Shown here in pieces: positions 15,542-23,951 of a DNA stretch of 37,218 bases (its first letter is position 1; each line of letters opens with the position of its first letter). The DNA comes from Enterocola sp045654205 (lineage in GTDB: Bacteria; Bacteroidota; Bacteroidia; Bacteroidales; Paludibacteraceae), in NCBI GenBank assembly GCA_045654205.1, contig JAZOMZ010000030.1:1-37218 (forward strand). Direction: 5' to 3'. The notes beneath the pieces were generated by a model. It was not told the origin of the DNA. It made no database searches and saw nothing but the letters and a program-made list of their open reading frames with translations. The position numbers were made by a program, and so were the translations under genes.

Positions 15542-16549
15542 CTATGCTCTTGTTGCAGCAGGGTTAAGTGCTGTAAATACACCGTTTAGACGTCTGTCTA
15601 CACAGAACAAGTTACCTGTATAGAATTTTTGGTGAACCATAATCGGTTGGTTAGGTATTCTTAAACCTGAAACGTCTTGAGGTGAGTCTTTGCCTTCAAA
15701 GCCGTATTTATGGAAGAACTTAATTGAATCAGCATTGATTAAATACAATGTGTTAGCTGGTGCGAATTCATCTGCATACCAAACAACACCGTCAACGTTA
15801 ACACCGTCAAAACCTGCTTCAAGGTCTTTAGCCGGTAAGAATCTTTGTTGAAGTTGTTGTTTTTGTTTGAATGCTGATAAAATATCAGCCTTAGAAACCA
15901 TGTAACCTAATTTGCTTGCGTTACCTTCAATGCTTGCTTTTGTTTTCAATTTAGTAAGCATTGGTTCAATTGATTGGTAATCGCAAACAGTTGAAGTTGT
16001 ATCAAACTGTGGTAACCATTTTTTATCGCCTACAGCATCAACACCCAAATCAGTATCAAGCAAGCCTGCGTAAGCAGTACCGGAAGCTGCGAATATATCA
16101 GCCAAACCGTTGAATGCGTTCGGGTTATTAGCTGCTGAACCATAGAAAGAAGAAGCTAAGAACTGACGAACAGAAGCAAGAGTGTTTTTAGCTTTTTGAG
16201 AAACTAAAGAAACAATTGCATGTTTGCTGTCAGCAGTTGCGTTCAAGTCTTTTAATGTGATTGAGAAATTAGAATACATAAATTTCCAATCCAACTCAGC
16301 AGGGATAAGGTTTTGTTGCGGATTTACATTAAGTAAGTCTGCAGCTGTACCTGTTATATATCCGATTGCTTGGTTCGGGTTGAAGTCAAGCGCAACAGTC
16401 AATCTGTTGCCGCCGTCAACATATTCTTTTTTCTTCATGATTTCTTTTAGAAGAGGAGTTGTATTGCAGAAAATTTCTTCAACATTTTTGTCAATGTATT
16501 TTGTTGTGACTGCAAAAATCTCGTCTAAATTGTAAGTTTGTGTAGCCAT
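15542..16549 (-). CDS. Major capsid protein
   Basis: 335 aa. HK97-fold type capsid by size and layout: N-terminal LDEIFAVTTKYIDKNVEEIF, a middle with LTVALDFNPNQAIGYITG, spine-helix candidate SKHAIVSLVSQKAKNTLASVRQFLASSFYG, and a C-terminal strand region with WYADEFAPANTLYLINADSI and PIMVHQKFYTGNLFCVDRR. It follows the scaffold gene and precedes the decoration gene and a terminator, the standard head cassette. I cannot place it in a named sub-family with certainty. Confidence 0.85.
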   Translation of the reverse strand: MATQTYNLDEIFAVTTKYIDKNVEEIFCNTTPLLKEIMKKKEYVDGGNRLTVALDFNPNQAIGYITGTAADLLNVNPQQNLIPAELDWKFMYSNFSITLKDLNATADSKHAIVSLVSQKAKNTLASVRQFLASSFYGSAANNPNAFNGLADIFAASGTAYAGLLDTDLGVDAVGDKKWLPQFDTTSTVCDYQSIEPMLTKLKTKASIEGNASKLGYMVSKADILSAFKQKQQLQQRFLPAKDLEAGFDGVNVDGVVWYADEFAPANTLYLINADSIKFFHKYGFEGKDSPQDVSGLRIPNQPIMVHQKFYTGNLFCVDRRLNGVFTALNPAATRA

Positions 16550-16568
16550 TTTGTTTTAATCCTTTCTT

Positions 16569-17456
16569 TTAGTCGATAGCTAACAAGGCCGCTTTAAGAT
16601 CCTGTTCGTCCTTAATCTCTTTTTGAGGAGTTGCGCCTTGTTGTTTTGTTGAAGAATTAATCGAAGCCGCTTTATTTTGCTTGTTTCGCGTGGTAGTCGC
16701 TAAACTTGCATTCTGTTTCGCTTTTTCAAGCATTTGGACATAATGAGATTTCAAAAATTCGCCTTGCATAGCATTCGGCGGGATATTGTTATCCCGGCAG
16801 TATGTCAAAAATCCTTGTTTGTCGAATTCTAAGCCTGTATCATTTACTATTTGCTCAATTTGTGCCATTTGGTCTTGAATTGTGCTAAGTGCATCATTGT
16901 AGGCTTTTTCTTCTTTTAATTCTTGCAACTCTTGAAAAGCCTGTTCACCTTTGGTTACTCGCTCTTTGATTACGTCGGGCAAATCATCAAAAGCAATGCC
17001 AAACTTTTCGGTTTCTTGCGCTCTGCGTATTTCATCAAACACATTGCGCAATTTTGAGCCGTAAACATCATTTTGTAAGAGTGCATTTAAGGTGTTAATC
17101 AAGTTTTCATTTTCCTGATAAACAGGCAATTTCTCTTGATATTCTTTAAATGCTTGCTCTAATTGTGCGGGCTCTTCAAACCCCATGTTTTTTAAACTTT
17201 GTTCAAGCGGTTGGAATTTCTTCTCATAGAATTGAACGGATTTGTAAACATCATCCGCACTTTTCCATAAACCGTTCTTGAACTGGTTTGATTGTTTCCA
17301 AAGCTCCTCTGCTTGCTCCTGTTTAGGAGGAGTGTTCAGAGCTTCTTGTATTGTTTGAGGTTCTTTGTTTGTATTTTCTTCCGTTGGAGTTTCCGGCTGA
17401 GTTCCCTCTTGACCGCCTTCAACGGTGTTGTTAATTTCGTTTTCTAATTCTTCCAT
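16569..17456 (-). CDS. Scaffolding protein
   Basis: 295 aa, highly charged, Gln/Glu-rich and helical. The first 50 residues are disordered and acidic (EGGQEGTQPETPTEENTNKEPQ). The middle is coiled coil (AYNDALSTIQDQMAQIEQIVND, QELQELKEEKAY) and the C-terminus is basic then acidic (TTRNKQNKAASI...KDEQDLKAALLAID), as in scaffolds that bind the coat protein by a C-terminal helix. It is directly upstream of the capsid gene. GGGAGGG precedes the ATG. Confidence 0.8.
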   Translation of the reverse strand: MEELENEINNTVEGGQEGTQPETPTEENTNKEPQTIQEALNTPPKQEQAEELWKQSNQFKNGLWKSADDVYKSVQFYEKKFQPLEQSLKNMGFEEPAQLEQAFKEYQEKLPVYQENENLINTLNALLQNDVYGSKLRNVFDEIRRAQETEKFGIAFDDLPDVIKERVTKGEQAFQELQELKEEKAYNDALSTIQDQMAQIEQIVNDTGLEFDKQGFLTYCRDNNIPPNAMQGEFLKSHYVQMLEKAKQNASLATTTRNKQNKAASINSSTKQQGATPQKEIKDEQDLKAALLAID

Positions 17457-17459
17457 CGA

Positions 17460-17951
17460 TTAACCCTCCCAAACTTTAAATAGTTTTGAAATTAAATCAA
17501 CGGACATGATAAAATTTTCATCCCCAATTGAGATTTCAAATGCACTTTTATTTCTTAATTGTCCTGCGGGGTGTTTCGCAATAATTATTGCTTCAATATC
17601 TGTGCCGACAATATGAAGTTTTGTGCGTTCGTTGTTTTTGTCAAATACCGGTGTGTCCCATGTAACCTCTTTTAAGCTTTTTGTCATAATAACACCGGTT
17701 GCAACTCCTGAACCGTCAGGAAGTAAAGTTTCTTTTATTGATTTTGTATTTTCGAAAATTTCTTCCGGTGGCTCTGCGTATGCTTCCGCTTTAGGAATGC
17801 GCTCTGCAAATGCTTCCGCATCCTCATAAAAAAACTGCCCATTCTCTTGAATTAAGCAGCTTTCATCAATTCCTTTTTCCTGCAAAAATTTAATTGCATG
17901 AACTTTTGACTTTGTCGGAGTTCCATCCGACTTTTTGATTAATACTTTCAT
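17460..17951 (-). CDS. Conserved head-cassette protein, unknown
   Basis: 163 aa. Starts MKVLIKKSDGTPTKSKVHAIKFLQEKG, has an acidic Ala/Glu stretch (EDAEAFAERIPKAEAYAEPPEEIFE) and a beta-rich C-terminal half (TKLHIVGTDIEAIIIAKHPAG, FEISIGDENFIMSVDLISKLFKVWEG). It lies between portal and scaffold in tight spacing with AAAGGAG before ATG. A head assembly or minor capsid role is inferred from position only. Confidence 0.6.
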   Translation of the reverse strand: MKVLIKKSDGTPTKSKVHAIKFLQEKGIDESCLIQENGQFFYEDAEAFAERIPKAEAYAEPPEEIFENTKSIKETLLPDGSGVATGVIMTKSLKEVTWDTPVFDKNNERTKLHIVGTDIEAIIIAKHPAGQLRNKSAFEISIGDENFIMSVDLISKLFKVWEG

Positions 17952-17962
17952 ATTTTTCTCCT

Positions 17963-19933
17963 TTATATGTTAACTGTTTCCGCTTCTAGCGGTTCAACTT
18001 GGTTATTTATAGGAAGTATCTCTTCTTGAGAAATACTGTTTTTATCTGTTATTTTTGCATTTTGAGCCTGTTCAACTTCAATCGCATTCTGTACATCCGG
18101 AACTTGGAATCCGAATTGCGCTAAGTATTGCAACTGACATTCAAGCGGCATGTCCTTGAACAACTTACTAGCCAATTCAACATCCATGCTGATTGGCGGT
18201 TGATTGTTTTGTATTTCTTGCTGTTGCTCTTCAATCGCTTCAATTATGCCTGTTTTGTCCGGTATATCAAGAGCGGATAAAAGTAACTCGGTTCCTGTTT
18301 TTGTTTCCGGTATTTTACCCATTTGAGCAAGCTGCATGTATATTTGCGCTTTTTCTGCTCTGCTTCTCGGCATTTGACCGCCCGCAATAACATCCACTTC
18401 ATACTCACCCACACTCAAGTCGGCTTCTAAAGTTTTAATTGCGACAAGCTCTTTTTGAGCATTCTGAGCATATATTTGTATCATCGGGTTAACTTCAACT
18501 TGCGGTTGTCCGTTTTCGTCAACCTGATTAATTTGTGGCTGTAAATAAGCAAAATTGCCGCCCGCAAGTTTAAGAATTCTCGGAACATTATAATACATTT
18601 GTATTAATGTAACGTTCTTTTCCCCTTGAGTAATAATAAACCGCTTAACAAGCTTTTGTGCTTCATTAATAGCGGTCATCGGTGATTCGTTCAGCATTGA
18701 AACCATGCGGCCTGAGTCCACACCGTCTTGTTTTTGACCTGAGATTAAAGAAGGGTTAACCCTTGCGATTTCATAAGCCTGCTCTTTTAACACTTTTATG
18801 TATTCAATCATCGTGTTAAGTCGGTCAAGAGTGTTATTTGTAATAACTTCCATTTGCCCCAATTGGTCGACTTCGATTGTTAATTGGTCGATGATTTCTT
18901 GGTCTGAAACATCCGCATCCGGTGTATGCGCAAGGAATGAAACATAACCGCCAATTAAAAGACGGATTTTTCTATAAGCCTTGTCAATTCTGTTTTGTGT
19001 TTCGATTAAGTATTTAACATCTGAATTTGTTTCAATAACGTCAAAAGGATAGCCGGTCGGAAGGTCAATCGGTTTATCTTCCAAAATATAATCCTCTGCG
19101 CCTTCAACCCAACGAATATAACGGCCATTTGGATATTGCAAAATCAAGTTTTGTTTTTCAACGTCTTTAGAGTCGTAAAATGTCGAGTCATCCTTTAAAT
19201 AAGCATTCCAAACAACAATATTTCTGCTTTGTGAAACTTGGCCGCCGTTACCGTTTGTGTTTGGGCTTTTTCCGTCAGCATATATTTGGGTGGTGTTAAT
19301 CTCAGTTGACACCGTATTTATAGCACCGCTTGAAGGAATCTTGTCTTTTTGCTCTCTCTCGTCGGCTGCTTTTGCTTTGTCGATTTGTTCTATAAATTGA
19401 GGGTAATCCTTTTTAAGTGTAATGCTTGAAACAATTTCTTTTTTAAAAATGTAGTTACAATCCTCAACTTTTTTGGCTGTTGTATCAGGAAAATAGTGCA
19501 AAGGATCCACAGAAATAATTTGAACGTCGCCCAGTTCGTTTTCGTCTGCCTGTTTCCATGTGGTCTCAGCTACACCCAAACCGCAAACAATCGCGTTATG
19601 AACAACAGCTCTTTTGATTCCGTCAATGTCGTTTTCTTTTAATACATGCGTGTTACAGTCGTTAAGAATGTCCGCAAGAGAGCTCATTAATTGGATTTGG
19701 TCTATATTAGCAAAACTCTTAGACTTAGCAGCAACATTTGAAACCGCTTCAAAATCTAATACAAGAGTGGTTTTAGTATCAATAATCCCTTTTATAATGT
19801 TTAATTGGTTGCCGTTTTTGTAGTTGCCTTCATAATAATTCCTGTACTTCCGGAAATCAGTATGCCTTTTTTTGTTTTCTTCAACGGCTTTGTTTTTTAA
19901 TTCTTCTAAGTGTTCCAAAATAGGTAATTTCAT
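17963..19933 (-). CDS. Portal protein (P22 type)
   Basis: 656 aa, the length expected for P22-like portals. It starts with a helical, charged region (LEELKNKAVEENKKRHTDFRKYRNYYEGNY), contains a crown/wing core, and has the stem region RIDKAYRKIRLLIGGYVSFL and the motif SGQKQDGVDSGRMVSMLNESPMTA, often seen in this family. The C-terminus is Gln/Asn-rich and helical, a possible barrel helix. The dodecamer it forms is the DNA gate and motor dock. Its gene follows the terminase and a small Cys-rich gene, as expected. Confidence 0.85.
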   Translation of the reverse strand: MKLPILEHLEELKNKAVEENKKRHTDFRKYRNYYEGNYKNGNQLNIIKGIIDTKTTLVLDFEAVSNVAAKSKSFANIDQIQLMSSLADILNDCNTHVLKENDIDGIKRAVVHNAIVCGLGVAETTWKQADENELGDVQIISVDPLHYFPDTTAKKVEDCNYIFKKEIVSSITLKKDYPQFIEQIDKAKAADEREQKDKIPSSGAINTVSTEINTTQIYADGKSPNTNGNGGQVSQSRNIVVWNAYLKDDSTFYDSKDVEKQNLILQYPNGRYIRWVEGAEDYILEDKPIDLPTGYPFDVIETNSDVKYLIETQNRIDKAYRKIRLLIGGYVSFLAHTPDADVSDQEIIDQLTIEVDQLGQMEVITNNTLDRLNTMIEYIKVLKEQAYEIARVNPSLISGQKQDGVDSGRMVSMLNESPMTAINEAQKLVKRFIITQGEKNVTLIQMYYNVPRILKLAGGNFAYLQPQINQVDENGQPQVEVNPMIQIYAQNAQKELVAIKTLEADLSVGEYEVDVIAGGQMPRSRAEKAQIYMQLAQMGKIPETKTGTELLLSALDIPDKTGIIEAIEEQQQEIQNNQPPISMDVELASKLFKDMPLECQLQYLAQFGFQVPDVQNAIEVEQAQNAKITDKNSISQEEILPINNQVEPLEAETVNI

Positions 19934-19946
19934 TTTGATTATTTCC

Positions 19947-20267
19947 TTATAAAACCTTGTTTAATTCTTGCGTTAATCCGTCAATAAACCTTACTGACTG
20001 ACTTTGTTCATTCTCGCGCCTGTTTTGTGCGCATTGCTGCGATAACTCTTTATCGCCCGCATAAATCATGTCATTTCGTTTGCAATACTCGCTTATTTCG
20101 TGCTTAGACTCGACAATCTTGCCTAAAGTCACATCAAAATAAGGCTTGAATGTGTGTACATTCATATTGTTATTAATTCTTTTCGGCCATGGTTTGAACG
20201 TACCATTACAGCTCAAACAAGATTGTGCGCAGATACCGCATTCCTGACCGCATTTCCCTTTACCCAT
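19947..20267 (-). CDS. Small Cys-rich protein between terminase and portal
   Basis: 106 aa. A cysteine cluster opens the protein (CGQECGICAQSCLSC, residues 6-20), followed by FKPWPKRINNNMNVHTFKPYFD and a helical C-terminus (KHEISEYCKRNDMIYAGDKEL). Similar small zinc-binding proteins, whose body ends in a K-x-E-I-x-x-Y/L-C-x-x-N/R-G/D pattern, are common between terL and portal in gut phages. The cysteines could hold one or two zinc ions. It overlaps the terminase stop by 8 bases. Role unknown, possibly packaging-linked. Confidence 0.6.
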   Translation of the reverse strand: MGKGKCGQECGICAQSCLSCNGTFKPWPKRINNNMNVHTFKPYFDVTLGKIVESKHEISEYCKRNDMIYAGDKELSQQCAQNRRENEQSQSVRFIDGLTQELNKVL

Positions 20268-21624
20268 AGTTAATAATCCCTACATTTTCTCTTTTAACTG
20301 TTTTAACTTTAAGGCTCTTTCGTTCTGCCTTTTCAAACTCTGAAACAGACCGTCTGTTAAGTATAGCTTGCGTAAGATAGAGGAGCGCATCAATTGCGTG
20401 GTTGTCTTTGTCAATTGGTGTTTCATCGAGGTTTCTCTCCGCACCCATTCGGGCTTCTTTGAATTTGTAGTTTTTAATTTCCCAAATAAGATTTACGCAA
20501 TTAGAGCAAATAAAAAGCCTTCTTTGCTTAAATAACGAATTAACCGTTACGATGTTGTTCATCTCATCTTTGTTGGATTCGACAAGCCTTAAACCTAATT
20601 TAACGAGAGTGTCCCACAATGATTTGCCATCTCTGTCAGGTCGTTTAATTGCAAAATCCATAACAGTAGTAAAAGTGCCGTGTCTGAGGTTCTCTCTTGC
20701 GAGTTCTTCGGGCAAGCATTCGGGCTTGTAGAATTCATCAAATATAATAATGTCGTCATCATAAGTTTTTACTCCCCATAGGAATGCCGAGGGATTTCTC
20801 CATCCATAGTCACCGCCGATTAATATTTTTTCGCCTGAGCCTATATCCTCAAAACGTATGGGCGGGATGACGTTAACAGCTTCGTTGAACTCTGAGAATA
20901 CTAACCCATAAAGGTTCTGCCAGTCACCCATTGCCCATCGTTTAAAATCTCGCTCCGAATATTGGCTTTTTAATGTTTCAAGATAATCTTTCGGAAGGTT
21001 TTCAAGGTTTGCTGTGGTAGGTGAGTTTAAAAAGAAAATGTGTTTTTTCTTTTTCTCTTCCTCTGTCAAATCGTAGAATGTGCGTTTAACCCAGTTTCCT
21101 TTCGGGTTGCCTTCAACCATCATAAAAGTTTTTGGCATAACAGAGCCGGATAACCGCCCGAATAATTGTTTATATAACTCCTCTTGTATATCTTCAATCT
21201 GACATACACATGCGAGGTCGTATTCAGCAGATAAGATGTTTGTATCTGAATCGAACGCACGAAATACAATGCTTGAGCCGTTATTAAATCGTGCTATTCT
21301 TGAGCCTTCTTTTGAAGTATCTGTGTAACTGAACTGGCCGTATTTTTCAAAATCCTGCCTGAACTGTTTAATAACAGAGTCCTTCAACTGGTCGTAAGTT
21401 TTTCTTACATATATAACTTGCAGGCCCGGATATTTAAGACATAACAAAAATGTAATAAACTGAAACAAGAACGACTTGCCCGAACGAAACCCGCCCATAA
21501 AAACATATTGCTTTATGTCGTTATCTTTAAGGCTTAAATCGTCATCCAATATTTGGTTAATCATTTCAGCTTGAGCGGGATTGAATTTTATTATGTCCCC
21601 ATTTAACTCAATTTCTGTAATCAT
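20260..21624 (-). CDS. terL: Terminase large subunit
   Basis: 454 aa. ATPase-nuclease motor that packages DNA. Walker A is GGFRSGKS (44-51). Walker B with catalytic Glu is CVCQIED (about 139-145). The nuclease domain shows LIGGDYGW, then an acidic IIFDEFY and a C-terminal DKDNHAIDALLY, the three acidic sites of the RNase H-like fold. A coupling-type motif EGNPKG is visible between domains. The gene follows the candidate small subunit and a 72-aa membrane protein. A P22-like portal next to it suggests headful packaging. Confidence 0.92.
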   Translation of the reverse strand: MITEIELNGDIIKFNPAQAEMINQILDDDLSLKDNDIKQYVFMGGFRSGKSFLFQFITFLLCLKYPGLQVIYVRKTYDQLKDSVIKQFRQDFEKYGQFSYTDTSKEGSRIARFNNGSSIVFRAFDSDTNILSAEYDLACVCQIEDIQEELYKQLFGRLSGSVMPKTFMMVEGNPKGNWVKRTFYDLTEEEKKKKHIFFLNSPTTANLENLPKDYLETLKSQYSERDFKRWAMGDWQNLYGLVFSEFNEAVNVIPPIRFEDIGSGEKILIGGDYGWRNPSAFLWGVKTYDDDIIIFDEFYKPECLPEELARENLRHGTFTTVMDFAIKRPDRDGKSLWDTLVKLGLRLVESNKDEMNNIVTVNSLFKQRRLFICSNCVNLIWEIKNYKFKEARMGAERNLDETPIDKDNHAIDALLYLTQAILNRRSVSEFEKAERKSLKVKTVKRENVGIINYG

Positions 21625-21627
21625 AAA

Positions 21628-21846
21628 TTAACCGTTTTCAAGCATTCTCTCAAGTTCTTTTTCTCGTTCAATGCGTTTCCCTGCGGTTGCTTGTTTAACT
21701 CCCTTTTGAGTCCTGACAACATTCACCGGATCTAACTTCTCAACTTTGTGCAGATAAAATGCTCTCAAACAAAACAAAAATGTTCCGCATATACACCCGC
21801 AGCAAAAAAGGAAGGTTAAATTAAACCATAAATAATTCACCTTCAT
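21628..21846 (-). CDS. Small membrane protein upstream of terL
   Basis: 72 aa with one N-terminal transmembrane segment (LWFNLTFLFCCGCICGTFLFCLRAFYL), rich in Cys, and a basic cytosolic tail (TQKGVKQATAGKRIEREKELERML). AAAGGAG precedes ATG. It sits between the small and large terminase genes. No family recognised. It might be a packaging accessory or a late membrane protein. Confidence 0.5.
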   Translation of the reverse strand: MKVNYLWFNLTFLFCCGCICGTFLFCLRAFYLHKVEKLDPVNVVRTQKGVKQATAGKRIEREKELERMLENG

Positions 21847-21858
21847 TTACTCCTTTGT

Positions 21859-22167
21859 TTACCTTGTTACTACATTTATATTTAAACTTTCGGGGAGTTC
21901 AATTTCTTTTGTTTCGGTTTTATCCCCGGAAATATCAACAGCCGATTTAAAAACAGAAATCAACTCTTGATTGTTCAATTCTCCGTTTTCCAGTTTTTCA
22001 AGAATTTGTCCGTAGGCTTCGCGAATTATTCGTTCTTTCGCTTCTTTGTGCGCAAGCCTTGTTAATTCATTTGCTTTTTTTGCTAAACCGCCCTTGCGCC
22101 CTCTTTCTCTTGCTTCTTTCTTGCTAGAGACTGGCTTAAGGTTTGCAAGCTGTTTTTCGGTCACCAT
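21859..22167 (-). CDS. terS: Terminase small subunit candidate
   Basis: 102 aa. It begins TEKQLANLKPVSSKKEARERGRKGGLA, a basic segment common in small proteins immediately upstream of terL, then a helical middle (HKEAKERIIREAYGQILEKLENGEL) and an acidic beta tail. Small terminases bind the packaging site near or in their own gene. It starts at the beginning of the late operon and GAAACCGC repeats lie just upstream. AAAAGGAT precedes ATG. Call rests on position and the GRKGG motif. Confidence 0.65.
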   Translation of the reverse strand: MVTEKQLANLKPVSSKKEARERGRKGGLAKKANELTRLAHKEAKERIIREAYGQILEKLENGELNNQELISVFKSAVDISGDKTETKEIELPESLNINVVTR

Positions 22168-22362
22168 AGCGAAAATCCTTTTATAAACGCGGTTTCAGTA
22201 GAAAATTTAAAGAGTATAACCGTAAAAAAAGAGTTTTATTATGATATCCAGATTTAAGTGTCTCACGTTCGGAAACCGCAAAACGAATGTTTGACATTCT
22301 AACTATAACCTTTTTATAACGCGGTTTCTAGCGAATATATGTGAGTGTTTTTTCGGTTTCTT
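22168..22362. promoter_or_regulatory. Intergenic control region with GAAACCGC repeats
   Basis: 195 bases without a convincing gene. GCGGTTTC occurs directly at 22189-22196 and 22321-22328, each preceded by a near-identical CCTTTT-ATAA-CGCG stretch (about 22177-22196 and 22308-22328). The inverse GAAACCGC occurs at 22272-22279. A palindrome GAATGTttgACATTC lies at 22285-22299. A weak plus-strand promoter-like pair (TTGACA 22291-22296, TATAAC 22315-22320, 18 apart) is also present. The repeats could bind the late activator, terminase (pac) or the Rep-like protein. Confidence 0.45.
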
Positions 22363-23073
22363 TTAGTAACCGAGGGATTTGCCAAAATTCACCCATGCTG
22401 CGCAGGTTTGAGGGCTAACCGCTGACTGTTCAAAATCCCTGTATTCTTTAATCAAATTCTGTGTTTCTTCAATAGAACGCAAAGCAATTTGTGTGTAATT
22501 TCTTTTCTTTTTTGACTCAGAAATTATTTTTTTTGCGCTTCCGGATGATTTGAGTGTTTTAATATATGCCTGAACATTTCTTGCATTATGCTTGATTGCG
22601 TAATCTGCAAGGATTTTGTCATCGCTTGAATATACATTACCCCCCGACTCTGTTTGTTCTTTTTTTTGTTCATGTTTATTTGTTATCATGAAAAGGTCGG
22701 ATTTCGTCTTTTTAAAAGAGTCATTTTCCGAAGGTTCTGAGGTCAGATTTTGCACTTTTTTGGTTAAAAGATACTTGTTATAATTTCCTTTCACTTTATC
22801 GCGCTTAGATTTAATTATAAGCCCCTCTTTTATTAAATCGTTTATTGCTTTTTTTGCAGCGGTTAATCCGATTCCCAAAACTTCGGCAATATAACCGACT
22901 GATGGGAATACAACAGAGCCGTTTTTACTTTCGTTCAAATGTGTTGTTAACTCCAACAGAACAAGTTTTGTTACCGGTGTTAAGTCGAATTTGTAAAGAT
23001 TTCTTAATAAATTTGATGTAATCTCAAATTGTGTGCAGCTCTCTTGCTGCTTAAGTTCTAAAGCTGTTTGCAT
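22363..23073 (-). CDS. Winged-helix Rep-like / regulatory protein
   Basis: 236 aa from the ATG at 23073, with GGAGGAGGAAG directly upstream. A longer frame to 23097 is less likely. A winged helix-turn-helix spans about residues 20-95 (LTPVTKLVLLELTTHLNE, FPSVGYIAEVLGIGLTAAKKAINDLIKEGLI), of the type found in plasmid Rep proteins and phage replication or DnaD-like proteins. A Lys/Ser-rich linker and a helical C-terminus (SAKKIISESKKKRNYTQIAL...AAWVNFGKSLGY) follow. It is divergent from a membrane-anchored HTH protein over a palindromic operator. It could be a plasmid-type initiator, a late regulator or a packaging partner. Confidence 0.55.
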   Translation of the reverse strand: MQTALELKQQESCTQFEITSNLLRNLYKFDLTPVTKLVLLELTTHLNESKNGSVVFPSVGYIAEVLGIGLTAAKKAINDLIKEGLIIKSKRDKVKGNYNKYLLTKKVQNLTSEPSENDSFKKTKSDLFMITNKHEQKKEQTESGGNVYSSDDKILADYAIKHNARNVQAYIKTLKSSGSAKKIISESKKKRNYTQIALRSIEETQNLIKEYRDFEQSAVSPQTCAAWVNFGKSLGY

Positions 23074-23207
23074 ACTTCCTCCTCCAAAAATCTGCATCGC
23101 CGTTACTTGCCTTTTAGAAGAAAATATGTTACTCTTTTGTTAGATTAATTATTAGATTACTTTTTAAGAGTGCTTTTCTTCGGAAAGGCATTTTTTATTT
23201 TTTCTGT

Positions 23208-23302
23208 TTGTCATGAGTATAAAACCATGTTATAATTTTTGTCAACATGGAAAAAATAACGTGGCAAAGGGAGTCAGCACACGTTTTATAACACGTTTTA
23301 TA
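23208..23302. promoter_or_regulatory. Divergent promoters, operator and tandem repeat of the Rep/HTH divergon
   Basis: Plus strand: TTGTCA (23208-23213), 17 bases, TATAAT (23231-23236). Minus strand: TTGACA (23245-23240), 18 bases, TATACT (23221-23216). The promoters overlap. A dyad CCATGTT...AACATGG (23225-23231 and 23244-23250) covers the plus -10 and the minus -35, so one bound protein could shut both. A perfect tandem 12-base repeat (ACACGTTTTATA twice, 23279-23302) lies just before the plus-strand ribosome site. Confidence 0.65.
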
Positions 23303-23315
23303 AGGGGTAAACGAA

Positions 23316-23951
23316 ATGAGAAAAGAGTACACTATTAAGGAGTTACAGACAATTTTTGGCTGCTCAAGAACGGCCATTGTTAAAAAGATTAAAGACAACG
23401 GTGACGGCACCGGAACGAGACGTTACAAGGATCGTTACGAGGTAAGTGTTAAAGACGGTCAAATGGTAATATTATTTGAGGATTGGGAGTTGGAAGAAGA
23501 AAAAAGACTCTCACGCGGCATGGGTTCAGTGTCAAATAACGGTGATAACACACCCCCAAAAGAAGATATAATTGACATTGAGCCGAATGTTACAGAATCG
23601 AAACAATTGGAATTATATAACTTTACAGAACGTTACATTGACAGATTTACCACGTTACAAGAAACGATGTACAACGAGTTAAGAGAACGTGACAAGCAAA
23701 TACTTTTATTAACGACATCTGAGAATAGCAAGCAGGAAGAGTATTTAAAGACGACCGCAGAAAATAAAACTTTAAAGTTGCGTAACACGATTTTAACAGT
23801 TTTATTGGGTGTTTCAATAACGGTGTTGATATGTTTTATAACATTTCATATAACTACAGTAACACTTACACATAACGATTCAAACCCGGAGCAAAAAAAA
23901 GAGCATGTCCAACAAGAAAATCTTGTCGAGCATGCTAAAAAAATAAAATAG
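23316..23951 (+). CDS. Membrane-anchored HTH DNA-binding protein
   Basis: 211 aa on the plus strand. The N-terminus is a helix-turn-helix (YTIKELQTIFGCSRTAIVKKIKD) with a short beta part (RYKDRYEVSVKDGQMVIL). A helical coiled-coil middle (YNFTERYIDRFTTLQETMYNEL...LRERDKQILLLT) leads to one C-terminal transmembrane segment (TILTVLLGVSITVLICFITFHI). DNA-binding proteins tied to the membrane can act as sensors or tether replicons. It is divergent from the Rep-like gene with its own good promoter. AAGGGG precedes ATG. No family name is claimed. Confidence 0.65.
   Translation: MRKEYTIKELQTIFGCSRTAIVKKIKDNGDGTGTRRYKDRYEVSVKDGQMVILFEDWELEEEKRLSRGMGSVSNNGDNTPPKEDIIDIEPNVTESKQLELYNFTERYIDRFTTLQETMYNELRERDKQILLLTTSENSKQEEYLKTTAENKTLKLRNTILTVLLGVSITVLICFITFHITTVTLTHNDSNPEQKKEHVQQENLVEHAKKIK
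23893..23936 (-). terminator. Leftward early-operon terminator inside the convergent gene
   Basis: On the minus strand AGCATG/CATGCT and ACAAG/CTTGT pair into a two-part stem with an AT loop (23902-23936), followed by CTTTTTTTT (23893-23900). It would end the leftward early transcript. It sits within the last codons of the plus-strand HTH gene, so coding and termination share the same bases. Confidence 0.7.

Noticed and set aside
16224..16535. 103-codon plus-strand open frame opposite the capsid gene
   Set aside because: Antisense shadow of a strongly supported structural gene; no promoter or ribosome site.
22291..22320. Plus-strand promoter for an antisense RNA against the Rep-like gene
   Set aside because: Spacing and -10 are weak, and it would face the 3' end rather than the leader of the gene, unlike known copy-control RNAs.
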